From: Spirosoma fluviale
Lineage (GTDB): Bacteria > Bacteroidota > Bacteroidia > Cytophagales > Spirosomataceae
Direction: 5' to 3'
Assembly (NCBI GenBank): GCA_945901025.1
Contig: CAMDJW010000005.1
Location: forward strand, 1-64,000
DNA: 64,000 bases
Part shown: piece after piece, positions 17,827 through 27,539 of the stretch
How the letters are laid out: each line of letters starts with the position of its first letter
How positions within the stretch are numbered: position 1 is the first letter of the stretch
Notes under the pieces: generated by a model
What the model saw: the letters and a program-made list of their open reading frames with translations, nothing else
Told to the model about the DNA's origin: nothing
Database searches by the model: none
Made by a program: the position numbers and the translations under genes

Positions 17827-18357
17827 TCAGCGAAACACAAGCCTTCTAAGGCTATTTACGGGTAGTAAATAATTAAGCTTGTTCACGATTTCCTGCAATT
17901 CTTGTGGCTTTTGAGTGCCAATTAACAACTTAGCCCCATCCTTAAAAACCAATTGTAAGCCTTGGTTTCCACTGACATTATAGACTTTACCAGCACCTCC
18001 AAGACCATATTTGATCCCCCAACCCCCATATTCGCCTAAAGGACTATACGTTCTAAGGTAGCATTCATCCAGCTGATCCCAAGCAATAAAAATTTCTTTC
18101 AAATGAAACGGGATAAATTGTACATAGATTCCATTCTCCGCAACTCTAGTTTTGAGGGTTAAGAAATAAAATAAGGCAGGAATGATAAAAACTGGGATAA
18201 TTATACGGAAGTTAGGCCAATTAAAAAGTGACTCGTCCATTTGAATCGTTTCCATAGTGGCATAAATGGAAACGCCCAAAGCAACTAATATGATTGCCCA
18301 TATCCACCATTGGGTAAACCGTTGGCTTTCTTCAAAAAGTATTTTCTCCTCTTTCAT
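17827..18357 (-). CDS. Small membrane protein with PH-like soluble domain
   Basis: 176 residues with two hydrophobic segments (about 18-36 and 47-66). These are followed by a soluble C-terminal half that reads like a bacterial PH-like domain: VAENGIYVQFIPFHLKEIFI, then WGIKYGLGGAGKVYNVSG and LQLVFKDGAKLLIGTQKPQE. No catalytic motif is visible. It begins 5 bases after the T-run of the symporter terminator (18362-18400), so it either uses its own promoter or depends on readthrough. Function unknown. Confidence 0.75.
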   Translation of the reverse strand: MKEEKILFEESQRFTQWWIWAIILVALGVSIYATMETIQMDESLFNWPNFRIIIPVFIIPALFYFLTLKTRVAENGIYVQFIPFHLKEIFIAWDQLDECYLRTYSPLGEYGGWGIKYGLGGAGKVYNVSGNQGLQLVFKDGAKLLIGTQKPQELQEIVNKLNYLLPVNSLRRLVFR

Positions 18358-18361
18358 TGAT

Positions 18362-18400
18362 AAAAAATGGGTTATTCAGCAAAGAGCTAAATAACCCATT
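18362..18400 (-). terminator. Intrinsic terminator after the sodium/solute symporter
   Basis: On the minus strand, arms of 11 bases (18390-18400 and 18366-18376, AATGGGTTATT/AATAACCCATT) enclose a 13-base loop and run into six T residues (18362-18367). It lies 18 bases after the symporter stop. Confidence 0.85.
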
Positions 18401-18417
18401 GTATTTCTAAAGGTTGA

Positions 18418-20115
18418 TTACCAAAAATAGGTATATACCAAAGTTAAAAACAAGCAAATCACCACGGTACCAAAAATGAAGGTTGGCGACAACTTGAACA
18501 TTTTAGCATCGATCTCCAATCCTTGTGGATTATTTTTGCTTTCAGGATCTGATAACGTAATCACCACCATTGAAATCACACAAAATATAAATACCCAACC
18601 CATGCGGTCCATAAATGGAATCATCATCGTTCCTGTTTCATCTGCAAAAGCAGTATAAAACATCGTGTCATTTAAACCGGTCCATGTTGGAATAAATTTG
18701 GTGATGATGGAAAAAGTCACCCCGCCTAAAAGTGCAAATAAAGCTGCCTTTGAAGTGGTTCTCTTCCAAAAGAAACCCATGATAAACAAGGCAAAAATAC
18801 CCGGAGATACATATCCAGTATACTCCTGGATAAACTCGAAACCACCTTTTTTATCGATACCCATGAGTGGTGCAATGACCACTGCAGCAATCATGGAAGC
18901 AACTACAGCAATCCGCCCTATACGAACTAAGGTTTTCTCATCTGCGGTTGGGTTCAAATATTTCTTATAAATATCTAAGGTAAAAATAGTCGAAATGGAA
19001 TTCGCTTTTCCAGCCATAGAGGCAACCACCGCAGCAGTTAAAGCGGCAAAAGATAATCCTTTAAGGCCAGTAGGCAATAAATTCAATAACACAGGATATG
19101 CACTATCTTGGTTTAAAACCCCATCCTTTAACATTTCTGTTTGGAACATGCCGTCCTTGTATAATAAATAGGCTGCGATACCTGGTAAAACAACAATGAT
19201 TGGCATCATTAATTTTAAAAAGGCCGCAAATAAAATACCATTTCGAGCTGTATTTAAATCAGCACCCAACGCCCTCTGCGTGATGTATTGATTACATCCC
19301 CAATAATTTAAATTAATGATCCACATACCGCCAACTAACACCGCTAGACCTGGCAAACTTGGATAATTAGGATTTAATAATTTGCCATCCGGACCTAAAT
19401 CCTTATTTAATATCATATGAAAATGCTCGGGAGCTTTGTTCAATAAATGACTTATTCCATCAAATACTCCTGAACCACCAAAGCGATCTGTCACCATGGT
19501 CAAGGCTAAATAGGACGTGGCTAAACCACCCAACACCAAGAAAAATACTTGGATTACATCGGTATATCCAATCACTTTCATACCCCCCAAGGTGATGATG
19601 ATCGCAAAAACCGACATTCCAATCATACAAACCGTCACGTCGATTCCCGAAATAGTCGTAATGGCTAAAGCACCTAAATATAAAATAGATGTAAGGTTAA
19701 CAGCAATATAAAGCATCAACCAGAAAATAGCCATAATTAAACTCACTGAAGGGCTATATCGCTGAGCCAAGAACTGAGGCATCGTAAAAATCTTATTTTT
19801 CAGATAAATTGGCATAAAGAAAATAGCCACAATCAATAAGGTAGCGGCGGCCATCCATTCATAAGTGGCGATCGCTAAACCTAGTCGGAAACCATTTCCC
19901 GACATACCAATAAACTGTTCAGCTGAAATATTAGACGCAATCAAAGAAGCACCAATCGCCCACCAAGTCAATGAACCCTCGGCCAAGAAAAAATCATTTG
20001 AAGTTGTAATTAACGCTTGTTTCCGTTGGTAAATCCAGTATCCATAGCCCGCCACCACAACGAAATAAAATAAAAAAACGAGATAATCTAACGTTTGTAA
20101 ACCTTGGGATTGCAT
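18418..20115 (-). CDS. Sodium/solute symporter (SSS family, SGLT-like)
   Basis: 565 residues with about 14 predicted membrane helices. The N-terminal LVFLFYFVVVAGYGYWIY and the early ASLIASNISAEQFIGMSG helix resemble the SGLT-type sodium/sugar branch of the solute:sodium symporter family. ALTAAVVASMAGKANSIST lies in the region that carries the sodium site. Sugar uptake is likely but not provable, because family members also move amino acids, vitamins and sialic acid. It is transcribed alone, with an upstream gap of about 100 bases and a clear terminator after it. Confidence 0.88.
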   Translation of the reverse strand: MQSQGLQTLDYLVFLFYFVVVAGYGYWIYQRKQALITTSNDFFLAEGSLTWWAIGASLIASNISAEQFIGMSGNGFRLGLAIATYEWMAAATLLIVAIFFMPIYLKNKIFTMPQFLAQRYSPSVSLIMAIFWLMLYIAVNLTSILYLGALAITTISGIDVTVCMIGMSVFAIIITLGGMKVIGYTDVIQVFFLVLGGLATSYLALTMVTDRFGGSGVFDGISHLLNKAPEHFHMILNKDLGPDGKLLNPNYPSLPGLAVLVGGMWIINLNYWGCNQYITQRALGADLNTARNGILFAAFLKLMMPIIVVLPGIAAYLLYKDGMFQTEMLKDGVLNQDSAYPVLLNLLPTGLKGLSFAALTAAVVASMAGKANSISTIFTLDIYKKYLNPTADEKTLVRIGRIAVVASMIAAVVIAPLMGIDKKGGFEFIQEYTGYVSPGIFALFIMGFFWKRTTSKAALFALLGGVTFSIITKFIPTWTGLNDTMFYTAFADETGTMMIPFMDRMGWVFIFCVISMVVITLSDPESKNNPQGLEIDAKMFKLSPTFIFGTVVICLFLTLVYTYFW

Positions 20116-20212
20116 AAATTTTTTGGTTAAGGTAAGTAGTCTTGTACATGCTAATTTAGAGGAATAGTCACTAAAATAAAAGTTTTATGAATTTTTATAG
20201 AGTAAATGATAT

Positions 20213-21772
20213 TTATTCAATGAGTTCAGGTTTGACTAAAACGACTTCTTCCTCTCGGTCGACGATCATTTGGCCGGCCAACAAATCTTTCGTTTTTCGC
20301 ACATATTTTTTGGGAGTAACAATGACAGGGCATAAAGAGTCCGATTGTCTTTTTGAAAAATAAGCAGCTAAACCAGCCGCTTTTTCAACCACGTATTTTG
20401 GAACTACTTTTTGATTAGGATTCCGGATGATGACATGAGACCCCGCCACATCACGTGCATGAAGCCAAAGGTCAAACTTTTTTGCATATTTAAGCGTCAA
20501 CAAATCATTGTTTTTTGCACTTTTACCTACCCAAATAACCCAACCATCCACTTCAAATTGCTTGAAAGGAATTTCATTTCCTTCTATCTCCGACTTTTTC
20601 ACTTGCGTCAAAATAGATATAAAAGGTTTTAATGATTTTCGTGTTTCAGTTAGCTCAACAGCTGAAATTTGCTCCTGAATGCGGATGATTTCTTCATTTT
20701 TTTTGTCCACATTGGATTGCCAATAAGCTACCTCTTTGCTGTAATTTTTAGATTTCCGGTAATAATTTTCAGCATTTTGGGCTGCTGAAAGAGTTGCATT
20801 CAATTTTATCTTAATGGGTTGATTTCGGTAAAAATCGTCTAAAATAACTTGGGAAATATTTGCTGGAATTGCGTGTAAATTAGCCATTAAAATATTTCCA
20901 ATTTCCTCATAGGGAACGTTCGAATCACGAAGGACTTTTTGTCGATGTAAATCATCCAAATAGTTTTGTGTTTTGGTCAATTTTCGATCTAAGGCAGCTA
21001 AAATCAAATTTTTCTCCTTTTTGAATTCGCCAATAGAAAAATGAAAACTATAAAGCTTATTTAAAGCGTCGATGGGATCGTTCGACTTATATAAGTACTC
21101 ATCCACGGGAAATAAGGTCAAATAAACCCCCTTTTCAGATTCGGCAATAAAAAATATATGTTGGTCTAACACGCTAAGCATTTGCTCAATCAGTCTCCAG
21201 CGATCTTGAGCTTCTAGCGTCTCAAATCCATTCCGATTCAAATAGGCAAATCCCTCTTTCCCCAAGGTGGGAAACAAAGAAGCCACCTCACAATCGTTCT
21301 CGATGAAAGCTTGATAATCTTGCTTAATGATCCTGTTAATATGTGGCAGATCGATCGATTGGTCATTTTTTAGTCGACCTTGAAATTGAGATTGATAAGT
21401 AGAATCGCGAAATAAGATCAAGTTAGACCGATTGCCAAATAGTTTAAATACCAAGACAAAATCACCCAATAAATGAATTGAAAAAGCACGTTCATTCTCA
21501 AACATTTCAACCGCTTGCACTTCGGCCAACAATAATTCTGAAAACAAATCCACTGAATTTCGACCTGCACGATGAAATTGATCTGGAAATTGGAGGATAG
21601 AAAATTGCGACCCCAAAACACATTTGATCCAAAAGTCTTCCCCATTTTGCCGTTCAAAACCCAAAACCAATTCATCCTTTTCCTGCGAAAAACATTGCTT
21701 CAAACGGGCATACATTAAACATTGCCTTAATTGAACCACCAATTTTTGCAGAAAAAAATAATTATTATGCAT
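20213..21772 (-). CDS. NFACT-family protein, RqcH-like
   Basis: The C-terminal NFACT-R domain is clear: VDGWVIWVGKSAKNNDLLT, LWLHARDVAGSHVIIRNP and GLAAYFSKRQSDS (about residues 400-495). A long helical coiled-coil region covers roughly 260-390. The N-terminal NFACT-N half starts LQKLVVQLRQCLM and has GNRSNLILF. The Asp-Arg pair known from RqcH appears as Glu-Arg in FENERAF, by my own alignment. RqcH proteins bind obstructed 50S subunits and add alanine tails. Whether this one does is inference. Its start is only 20 bases from that of the divergent yigZ. Confidence 0.88.
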   Translation of the reverse strand: MHNNYFFLQKLVVQLRQCLMYARLKQCFSQEKDELVLGFERQNGEDFWIKCVLGSQFSILQFPDQFHRAGRNSVDLFSELLLAEVQAVEMFENERAFSIHLLGDFVLVFKLFGNRSNLILFRDSTYQSQFQGRLKNDQSIDLPHINRIIKQDYQAFIENDCEVASLFPTLGKEGFAYLNRNGFETLEAQDRWRLIEQMLSVLDQHIFFIAESEKGVYLTLFPVDEYLYKSNDPIDALNKLYSFHFSIGEFKKEKNLILAALDRKLTKTQNYLDDLHRQKVLRDSNVPYEEIGNILMANLHAIPANISQVILDDFYRNQPIKIKLNATLSAAQNAENYYRKSKNYSKEVAYWQSNVDKKNEEIIRIQEQISAVELTETRKSLKPFISILTQVKKSEIEGNEIPFKQFEVDGWVIWVGKSAKNNDLLTLKYAKKFDLWLHARDVAGSHVIIRNPNQKVVPKYVVEKAAGLAAYFSKRQSDSLCPVIVTPKKYVRKTKDLLAGQMIVDREEEVVLVKPELIE

Positions 21773-21792
21773 GTAATGATTAATTTAGGTCT

Positions 21793-22233
21793 ATGAACGA
21801 TCCGCCAAATTCCTATTTATCAATCAAACAGGCCTCGGACGGAATTTACAAAGATAAAGGAAGTAAGTTCATCGCTAAGGCCTTTCCAGTGAAAGATTTA
21901 GAAGAAATAAAAAATATTGTCGGTCTTTTAAAATCGGAACACCCGAAAGCAAGGCACGTCTGTTATGCGTATCGTTTGGGTTTTACACCGGAGGAAACTA
22001 GGTCAAATGACGACGGCGAACCTGCCGGAAGTGCTGGAAAACCTATCCAAAATACTGTATTTTCGGCCCATTTACATTTTGTCTTAGTGGCCGTTGTTCG
22101 ATACTTTGGGGGAACTTTATTAGGAGTCCCAGGATTAATCCATGCATATAAAGAAGCAAGTGCAGATGCCCTGTTGAATGCTGAAATAGTGACCATAGAG
22201 CCTGAAATCCTGCAAAAAATATCTTTCCCGTAA
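21793..22233 (+). CDS. yigZ: YigZ/IMPACT family, N-terminal domain only (truncated by in-frame stop)
   Basis: The UPF0029 domain is complete: GIYKDKGSKFIAKAFPV, ARHVCYAYRLG, NDDGEPAGSAGKPI and VVRYFGGTLLGVPGLI. Family members have about 200 residues with a C-terminal DUF1949 domain. This frame stops at a TAA (22231-22233) after residue 146, exactly where family members carry a tyrosine in an F-x-Y motif before DUF1949. The missing domain continues in the same frame (next entry). Either the gene is a pseudogene, or it makes a short protein, or the base is an assembly error. First gene of a plus-strand run with the FAH and aldehyde dehydrogenase genes. Confidence 0.85.
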   Translation: MNDPPNSYLSIKQASDGIYKDKGSKFIAKAFPVKDLEEIKNIVGLLKSEHPKARHVCYAYRLGFTPEETRSNDDGEPAGSAGKPIQNTVFSAHLHFVLVAVVRYFGGTLLGVPGLIHAYKEASADALLNAEIVTIEPEILQKISFP

Positions 22234-22383
22234 GAACAATTAAATGAGTTCATGAAAATAAGCAAGAAATATCCCATTAAAATTGTTCATGCAAAGATCG
22301 ACAACCTTTGTATATTTGACATTTCGTATCCTAAACGAGTCCAACAAGAGGTTGGCGTTGCTCTAGAAATATTAAATATTTAA
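22234..22383 (+). pseudogene. yigZ: Detached DUF1949 C-terminal part of yigZ
   Basis: Directly after the TAA at 22231-22233 the same frame stays open for 49 codons and ends at TAA 22381-22383. It begins EQLNEFMKISKKYP and includes the AKIDNLCIFDIS strand, which fits the small alpha-beta DUF1949 domain. Joining both parts gives about 196 residues, the normal length. The FAH gene begins 4 bases after this second stop, which suggests it was the original end of the gene. No frameshift is involved, only one stop codon. Confidence 0.8.
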
Positions 22384-22387
22384 ATTT

Positions 22388-23224
22388 ATGAATTATTTTA
22401 AAATTTATTTAACCCCTCAAGGAATTCAAATTCAAGATCAAGAAGGGAAATGTGTCCAAGCGAAAGAAGCTAATTGGGATTTATTTATTAATCAAAAGAA
22501 CCTTTTCGAGGTATGTAAATCAGAAATGAGAAGCTCGGACCAAGCTATTTCACAAATTTCTAATCCGAAATGTCCGATTGACCAACAAGAAATTTGGGCA
22601 GCTGGTGTTACTTATTTGCGTAGTAAAGTAGCCCGAATGGAAGAATCGAAGGAATCAGGAGGAGATACTTTTTATGACAAGGTGTATTCAGCAGAACGAC
22701 CTGAGATATTCTACAAAGGCAATAAATTAAGATCTGTGGGCCTAGGTGGCAAAGTGAAAATCAGAAAAGATTCTCATTGGAATGTACCTGAGCCTGAATT
22801 AACGCTTTTCATTAATTCACATGGACAATTAGCGGGATATAGCATCGGTAACGATATGAGCTCTCGGGATATCGAGGGTGAAAATCCATTATATCTTCCT
22901 CAAGCAAAAGTATATGACGGAGCGGCAGGTTTGGGACCCTGTATTTTGGTAACAGATAAACCTTTAGCCCCAGAAACAGTCATCAATATGGAAATTTTCA
23001 GAGACGGAAATCAAGTATTTCAAGGGGATACACAAATTTCCCAAATGAAAAGAACTCACTCTGAATTAGTTCATTACTTAACCATGGAAATGAGTTTTCC
23101 ACACGGAACATTTTTAATGACGGGTACTTGTATCGTTCCTGACCCACCTTTTACCTTGCAATCGGGCGATGAAATTCTAATCACTATCGAACCCATTGGT
23201 ACCCTAAAAAATATCGTTTTATAA
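22388..23224 (+). CDS. Fumarylacetoacetate hydrolase-family protein, probable 2-keto-3-deoxy-sugar-acid dehydratase
   Basis: 278 residues of FAH fold. EIFYKGNKLR, VPEPELTLFI (metal-binding glutamates), GNDMSSRDIEGENPLYLPQAK and YDGAAGLGPCI match the branch that includes 2-keto-3-deoxy-arabinonate dehydratases. Those convert 2-keto-3-deoxypentonate to 2,5-dioxopentanoate. The overlapping downstream aldehyde dehydrogenase (TAATG junction) would oxidise that product, which supports the assignment. Other FAH reactions remain possible. It starts 4 bases after the end of the broken yigZ. Confidence 0.82.
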   Translation: MNYFKIYLTPQGIQIQDQEGKCVQAKEANWDLFINQKNLFEVCKSEMRSSDQAISQISNPKCPIDQQEIWAAGVTYLRSKVARMEESKESGGDTFYDKVYSAERPEIFYKGNKLRSVGLGGKVKIRKDSHWNVPEPELTLFINSHGQLAGYSIGNDMSSRDIEGENPLYLPQAKVYDGAAGLGPCILVTDKPLAPETVINMEIFRDGNQVFQGDTQISQMKRTHSELVHYLTMEMSFPHGTFLMTGTCIVPDPPFTLQSGDEILITIEPIGTLKNIVL

Positions 23225-24714
23225 TGAGCATAACAGGAAAACAAATTATTGGATACGGATTATCCCAAGAAGGTTCTCGGGAATTTTATGGAATAAACGC
23301 ATCTACGGGAGAAGTGGTGGGGCCTACCTTTTATGAAGCTACTACGGATGAAGTGGATTCAGCCTTAACTTGGGCCAAATCAGCCTTCCCAAAATATAGA
23401 AAAATTTCCGACTTAGATCGAGCCCAATTTTTAATGGCCATTATTGAAGAAATCAATGCCATAGGTGATATATTAATCCAAACTGCCTGTGCAGAATCCG
23501 GTTTGCCTGAGGCAAGAATCACGGGTGAAAGGGGCAGAACCACAGGCCAAATAAAGGCCTTTGCAGATTTCATTTCAAACGATCAATGGCGTAAAGAAAT
23601 TCATGACCCTGCCCTACCAGACCGACAACCCTTACCCAAACCGGATTTATTTCAAAAACAAATTCCTTTAGGTCCGAGTGTCATTTTTGGGGCAAGCAAT
23701 TTCCCTTTAGCATTTTCTGTGGCCGGTGGAGATACGATGTCGGCCCTCGCCGCAGGTTGCCCTGTCGTATTTAAAGCACATCCAGCCCACCCCAATACCT
23801 GTGAATTAATAGGAACCGCCATTCAAAAGGCAGCCCAAAAAACACACATGCCTGAAGGCGTATTTTCAATGATTCATGCCACAAGCCATGAAATAGGTGG
23901 TTATTTAGTGACTCATCCCATCACGCAGGCCGTTGGCTTTACAGGATCTTACCGAGGTGGAAAAGCATTATATGATTTAGCTGTTCGCAGACCCCAACCC
24001 ATTCCCGTATATGCTGAAATGGGTAGCATCAATCCAGTTGTTTTATTGTCAGAAAAAATAAAAAATGCTGGAGAAGCATTGGCCGACGGACTAAGTCAGT
24101 CTGTATGCATGGGGGTAGGACAATTTTGTACCAATCCAGGCCTTTTAATCCTATTAAAATCGGATGAAGGTTTTCTAGATCTTTTAGCAAGCCGATTAAA
24201 CACGATGCCATTAGGTACCTTTTTGACGAAAGGGATCAAAGATGCTTATGCTAATGGAACTAAATCATTAGCAAATCATTCAGGTGTTCAGCAATTAACC
24301 CAAGCGGATTTACCTTCTCCTGCCCTATTTACAACGAGTGCAAAACAAGCAATGAATCATCCAGAGGTATTGGAAGAAGTTTTTGGGCCAAGTACCTTAG
24401 CGATTGTCGCTGAAGATATGGAGGAAATGATTTCGTTTATTGATTCCTTACCAGGCCAATTGACCGCTACGGTCCAAGGCGAATTAAGTGAATTAAGTAA
24501 ATCTGCAGACTTAATAGAGGCTTTGACTCAAAAAGTAGGTCGTATTTTATTGAATGGTTTCCCTACTGGTGTAGAGGTTTCTGGAGCTATGGTTCACGGA
24601 GGCCCATTCCCTTCGACGACCGATTCAAGATCAACTTCCGTAGGTACGCAAGCCATTTATCGATTTACAAGACCGGTTTGTTTTCAGAACTTTTCGAGTG
24701 AATTGATTCCTTAA
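23224..24714 (+). CDS. Aldehyde dehydrogenase, probable 2,5-dioxovalerate (2-oxoglutarate semialdehyde) dehydrogenase
   Basis: 496-residue ALDH with the catalytic Cys302 in GQFCTNPGL and Glu265 in AEMGSINP. The cofactor region is IFGASNFPLAFSVAGGD and VVFKAHPAHP. This sequence style belongs to the KGSA dehydrogenase type that replaces the usual family motifs. It would oxidise 2-oxoglutarate semialdehyde to 2-oxoglutarate, feeding the TCA cycle. The ATG overlaps the FAH stop, so the two are coupled. A bidirectional terminator follows at 24734-24763. Confidence 0.88.
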   Translation: MSITGKQIIGYGLSQEGSREFYGINASTGEVVGPTFYEATTDEVDSALTWAKSAFPKYRKISDLDRAQFLMAIIEEINAIGDILIQTACAESGLPEARITGERGRTTGQIKAFADFISNDQWRKEIHDPALPDRQPLPKPDLFQKQIPLGPSVIFGASNFPLAFSVAGGDTMSALAAGCPVVFKAHPAHPNTCELIGTAIQKAAQKTHMPEGVFSMIHATSHEIGGYLVTHPITQAVGFTGSYRGGKALYDLAVRRPQPIPVYAEMGSINPVVLLSEKIKNAGEALADGLSQSVCMGVGQFCTNPGLLILLKSDEGFLDLLASRLNTMPLGTFLTKGIKDAYANGTKSLANHSGVQQLTQADLPSPALFTTSAKQAMNHPEVLEEVFGPSTLAIVAEDMEEMISFIDSLPGQLTATVQGELSELSKSADLIEALTQKVGRILLNGFPTGVEVSGAMVHGGPFPSTTDSRSTSVGTQAIYRFTRPVCFQNFSSELIP

Positions 24715-24733
24715 TTTCGATAATTTTACCAAT

Positions 24734-24763
24734 AAAAAAGCCAGCTATTTAGCTGGCTTTTTT
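24734..24763. terminator. Bidirectional intrinsic terminator between aldehyde dehydrogenase and clpB
   Basis: Perfect 13-base arms (six A then GCCAGCT; AGCTGGC then six T) around a 4-base loop ATTT. A run of A on one side and T on the other serves both the plus-strand dehydrogenase gene (19 bases upstream) and the minus-strand clpB (stop at 24813). Confidence 0.92.
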
Positions 24764-24812
24764 AATTTAGAATGCTTAAATCCATTACATCTAAGCATGA
24801 AATGATACCAAA

Positions 24813-27416
24813 TTAAGCTAATTCGGGCGTCGCTATATTTTCAAATGTAAGCTCTCCCGCTCCATCCAAATCCATCATCACAGCAGAATCTTTCTTGATT
24901 TTACCCGATAAAATGGCTTTGGACAATTCGTTTAATACCGCTCTTTGAAGAACTCGTTTCATAGGTCTTCCTCCATAATTAGGGTCATACCCATCCTTAG
25001 CTAATTTAGCTAAAGCAATCTCAGTAGCTTCCAGCGTAATATTTTGTTCGGCTAAACGCTTCTGAACTTCTTTAAATTGAATAGCTAAAATTTTCCTAGC
25101 ATGTTCCTCTGTTAAAGGTTCAAATAATACGATTTCATCTACCCGATTCAAAAACTCAGGTCTGACCACTTGCCTTAATAAGGTCATTACTTCCTCCTTC
25201 GTCTCCTCTAAAATTAAGGCGTTATTCCAACCCTCCATCTGAGCCATTTTTTCTTGAATCAAATGACTTCCGATATTAGATGTCATTATAATGATGGTAT
25301 TTTTAAAATTAGCGGTCCGGCCTTTGTTATCGGTCAATCGGCCTTCGTCCAATACCTGCAACAATATATTCCAAACATCAGGATGAGCCTTTTCAATTTC
25401 ATCCAAAAGGACAACTGAGTAAGGTTTACGTCGCACGGCCTCGGTCAACTGCCCCCCTTCATCGTAACCGACATATCCCGGAGGCGCTCCGATTAAGCGA
25501 GAAACGGCATGACGTTCTTGGTATTCCGACATATCAATTCGAACGATGGCATTTTCATCATTAAACAAATAAGCGGCTAAAGACTTGGCTAATTCTGTTT
25601 TTCCCACTCCCGTGGTACCCAAGAAAATAAAGGAACCTATAGGTCTACGAGGATCTTGTAATCCAGCTCTGGATCTCCTGACCGCATCAGAAACCATTTC
25701 AATGGCTTGATCTTGCCCCGCCACTCTTTTATGCAATTCATCTTCCAAATGAAGTAATTTGTCAATCTCCGTTTGCAACATTTTATTGACCGGAATACCC
25801 GTCCACTTCGAAACTACTTCGGCGATATTTTCTGCTGTAACCTCTTCCTGAAGCATGGAATTTGCACCCGCAGAATTTAGTTGGAGCTCTTTTAATTTAG
25901 CCTCAGACTCGACCAATCGGCCGTATCTAATCTCAGCTACTTTGCCATATTCACCCAAACGTTCTGCTTGGTCCGCCTCCAATTTTAATTTATCAATCTT
26001 TTCTTTTTCGGCCCTCACTGAATCTAATACAGATTTTTCCGACTGCCATTTAGCTTTCAACCCATCTCGTTTCTCAGTCAAATCAGCTAGATCACGCGTT
26101 AAAATCGTTTCCTTTTCTTTGTTATTCTCTCTACGTATCGCCTCACGCTCAATCTCAAATTGCATGATTTTTCGTTGAATATCATCTATTTCTTCTGGAA
26201 CAGAATCTATTTCCAAACGCATTTTTGCAGAAGCCTCATCCATTAAATCGATTGCTTTATCGGGCAGAAAACGGTCTGAAATGTAGCGATTCGACAATTC
26301 AACTGCAGCAATGACGGCGTCATCTTGAATACGAACGCCGTGATGCAACTCGTATTTATCTTTGATACCTCTCAAGATAGAGATGGCGTCTGTCACATCT
26401 GGCTCTTCAACCAAGACCGATTGAAAGCGGCGTTCCAAGGCCTTATCCTTCTCGATGTATTTTTGATACTCCTTTAAAGTCGTCGCACCAATGGCATGCA
26501 ATTCACCTCGGGCTAATGCAGGTTTTAATAAATTAGCCGCATCCATGGCCCCTTCGCCACCACCACCCGCACCTATCAACGTATGAATTTCGTCAATGAA
26601 CAAAACAATTTCACCATTAGAATCCGTTACTTCCTTAATGACAGCTTTTAAACGCTCCTCAAATTCACCTTTATATTTCGCTCCAGCCACCAGTAAACCC
26701 ATATCTAGCGACATAATAATTTTAGATTTCAAATTTTCGGGAACATCGCCTGAAACAATTCTTTGGGCCAAACCTTCAACAATAGCCGTTTTGCCCACCC
26801 CGGGTTCACCTAGTAAAATCGGGTTATTTTTAGTTCGCCTAGATAATATCTGAAGTACACGTCGGATTTCATCATCACGGCCTATAACAGGATCAATTTT
26901 TCCCGCTTTGGCTAATTCATTTAAATTTTGACCATATTTTTCTAAGGATTGGTACGTACCCTCTGCATGTGGATCATTCACTTTCTTATTTCCTCTAAGT
27001 TCTTTGATAGTACTTTTAAATTGATTTGTGTTGATGCCAAATGATTTTAACATATCGGCAATCACATCATTAGTTTCCAGCAAAGAGAGAAATAATAACT
27101 CGACGCTGACGTAAGCATCCCCAAATTCTTCTTTCAATTTTTCAGCTTTTTGTAAGGCCGACTGCAATCCATTACTTAAAAATGGATTACCAGAAACTTT
27201 GGGATACTTTTCTAAAATAGGCCGCAGTTTTTCTTGAACAACCGCATTAGATATACCTATTTTCTTTAACAAAAAAGAGGCCGTCTGCGTATCATCTTGT
27301 AAAATAGATGAAAGCAGATGGCCTGTTTCAATGGCTTGCTGGCCATTTTTAGTCGCAATCTCCATTGCATTTTGAATCAAAATACCGGCTTGTGACGTAT
27401 AATTATTTGGATTCAT
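24813..27416 (-). CDS. clpB: ATP-dependent disaggregase ClpB
   Basis: AAA+ ring chaperone that pulls polypeptides out of aggregates together with DnaK. Two N-terminal Clp repeats (about 1-145), a first AAA module with GEPGVGKT, a coiled-coil middle domain (about 400-520) that distinguishes ClpB from ClpA/C, a second AAA module with GTTGVGKT, and a C-terminal ClpB domain are all visible. The frame opens at 27440, but [11 protein letters not shown] at 27416 matches normal ClpB N-termini, giving 867 residues. It is monocistronic by layout. Confidence 0.96.
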   Translation of the reverse strand: MNPNNYTSQAGILIQNAMEIATKNGQQAIETGHLLSSILQDDTQTASFLLKKIGISNAVVQEKLRPILEKYPKVSGNPFLSNGLQSALQKAEKLKEEFGDAYVSVELLFLSLLETNDVIADMLKSFGINTNQFKSTIKELRGNKKVNDPHAEGTYQSLEKYGQNLNELAKAGKIDPVIGRDDEIRRVLQILSRRTKNNPILLGEPGVGKTAIVEGLAQRIVSGDVPENLKSKIIMSLDMGLLVAGAKYKGEFEERLKAVIKEVTDSNGEIVLFIDEIHTLIGAGGGGEGAMDAANLLKPALARGELHAIGATTLKEYQKYIEKDKALERRFQSVLVEEPDVTDAISILRGIKDKYELHHGVRIQDDAVIAAVELSNRYISDRFLPDKAIDLMDEASAKMRLEIDSVPEEIDDIQRKIMQFEIEREAIRRENNKEKETILTRDLADLTEKRDGLKAKWQSEKSVLDSVRAEKEKIDKLKLEADQAERLGEYGKVAEIRYGRLVESEAKLKELQLNSAGANSMLQEEVTAENIAEVVSKWTGIPVNKMLQTEIDKLLHLEDELHKRVAGQDQAIEMVSDAVRRSRAGLQDPRRPIGSFIFLGTTGVGKTELAKSLAAYLFNDENAIVRIDMSEYQERHAVSRLIGAPPGYVGYDEGGQLTEAVRRKPYSVVLLDEIEKAHPDVWNILLQVLDEGRLTDNKGRTANFKNTIIIMTSNIGSHLIQEKMAQMEGWNNALILEETKEEVMTLLRQVVRPEFLNRVDEIVLFEPLTEEHARKILAIQFKEVQKRLAEQNITLEATEIALAKLAKDGYDPNYGGRPMKRVLQRAVLNELSKAILSGKIKKDSAVMMDLDGAGELTFENIATPELA

Positions 27417-27539
27417 CTTTTTAATAAATTTCGAATCCAATCATCAATTAAAAAACCACAATCCAAAATCGGAAATAATGGCTCAATTTCTAAGAATATT
27501 TAAAAATGTCAGCCAAAATGTCCTGATTAAGCGTTTAGA

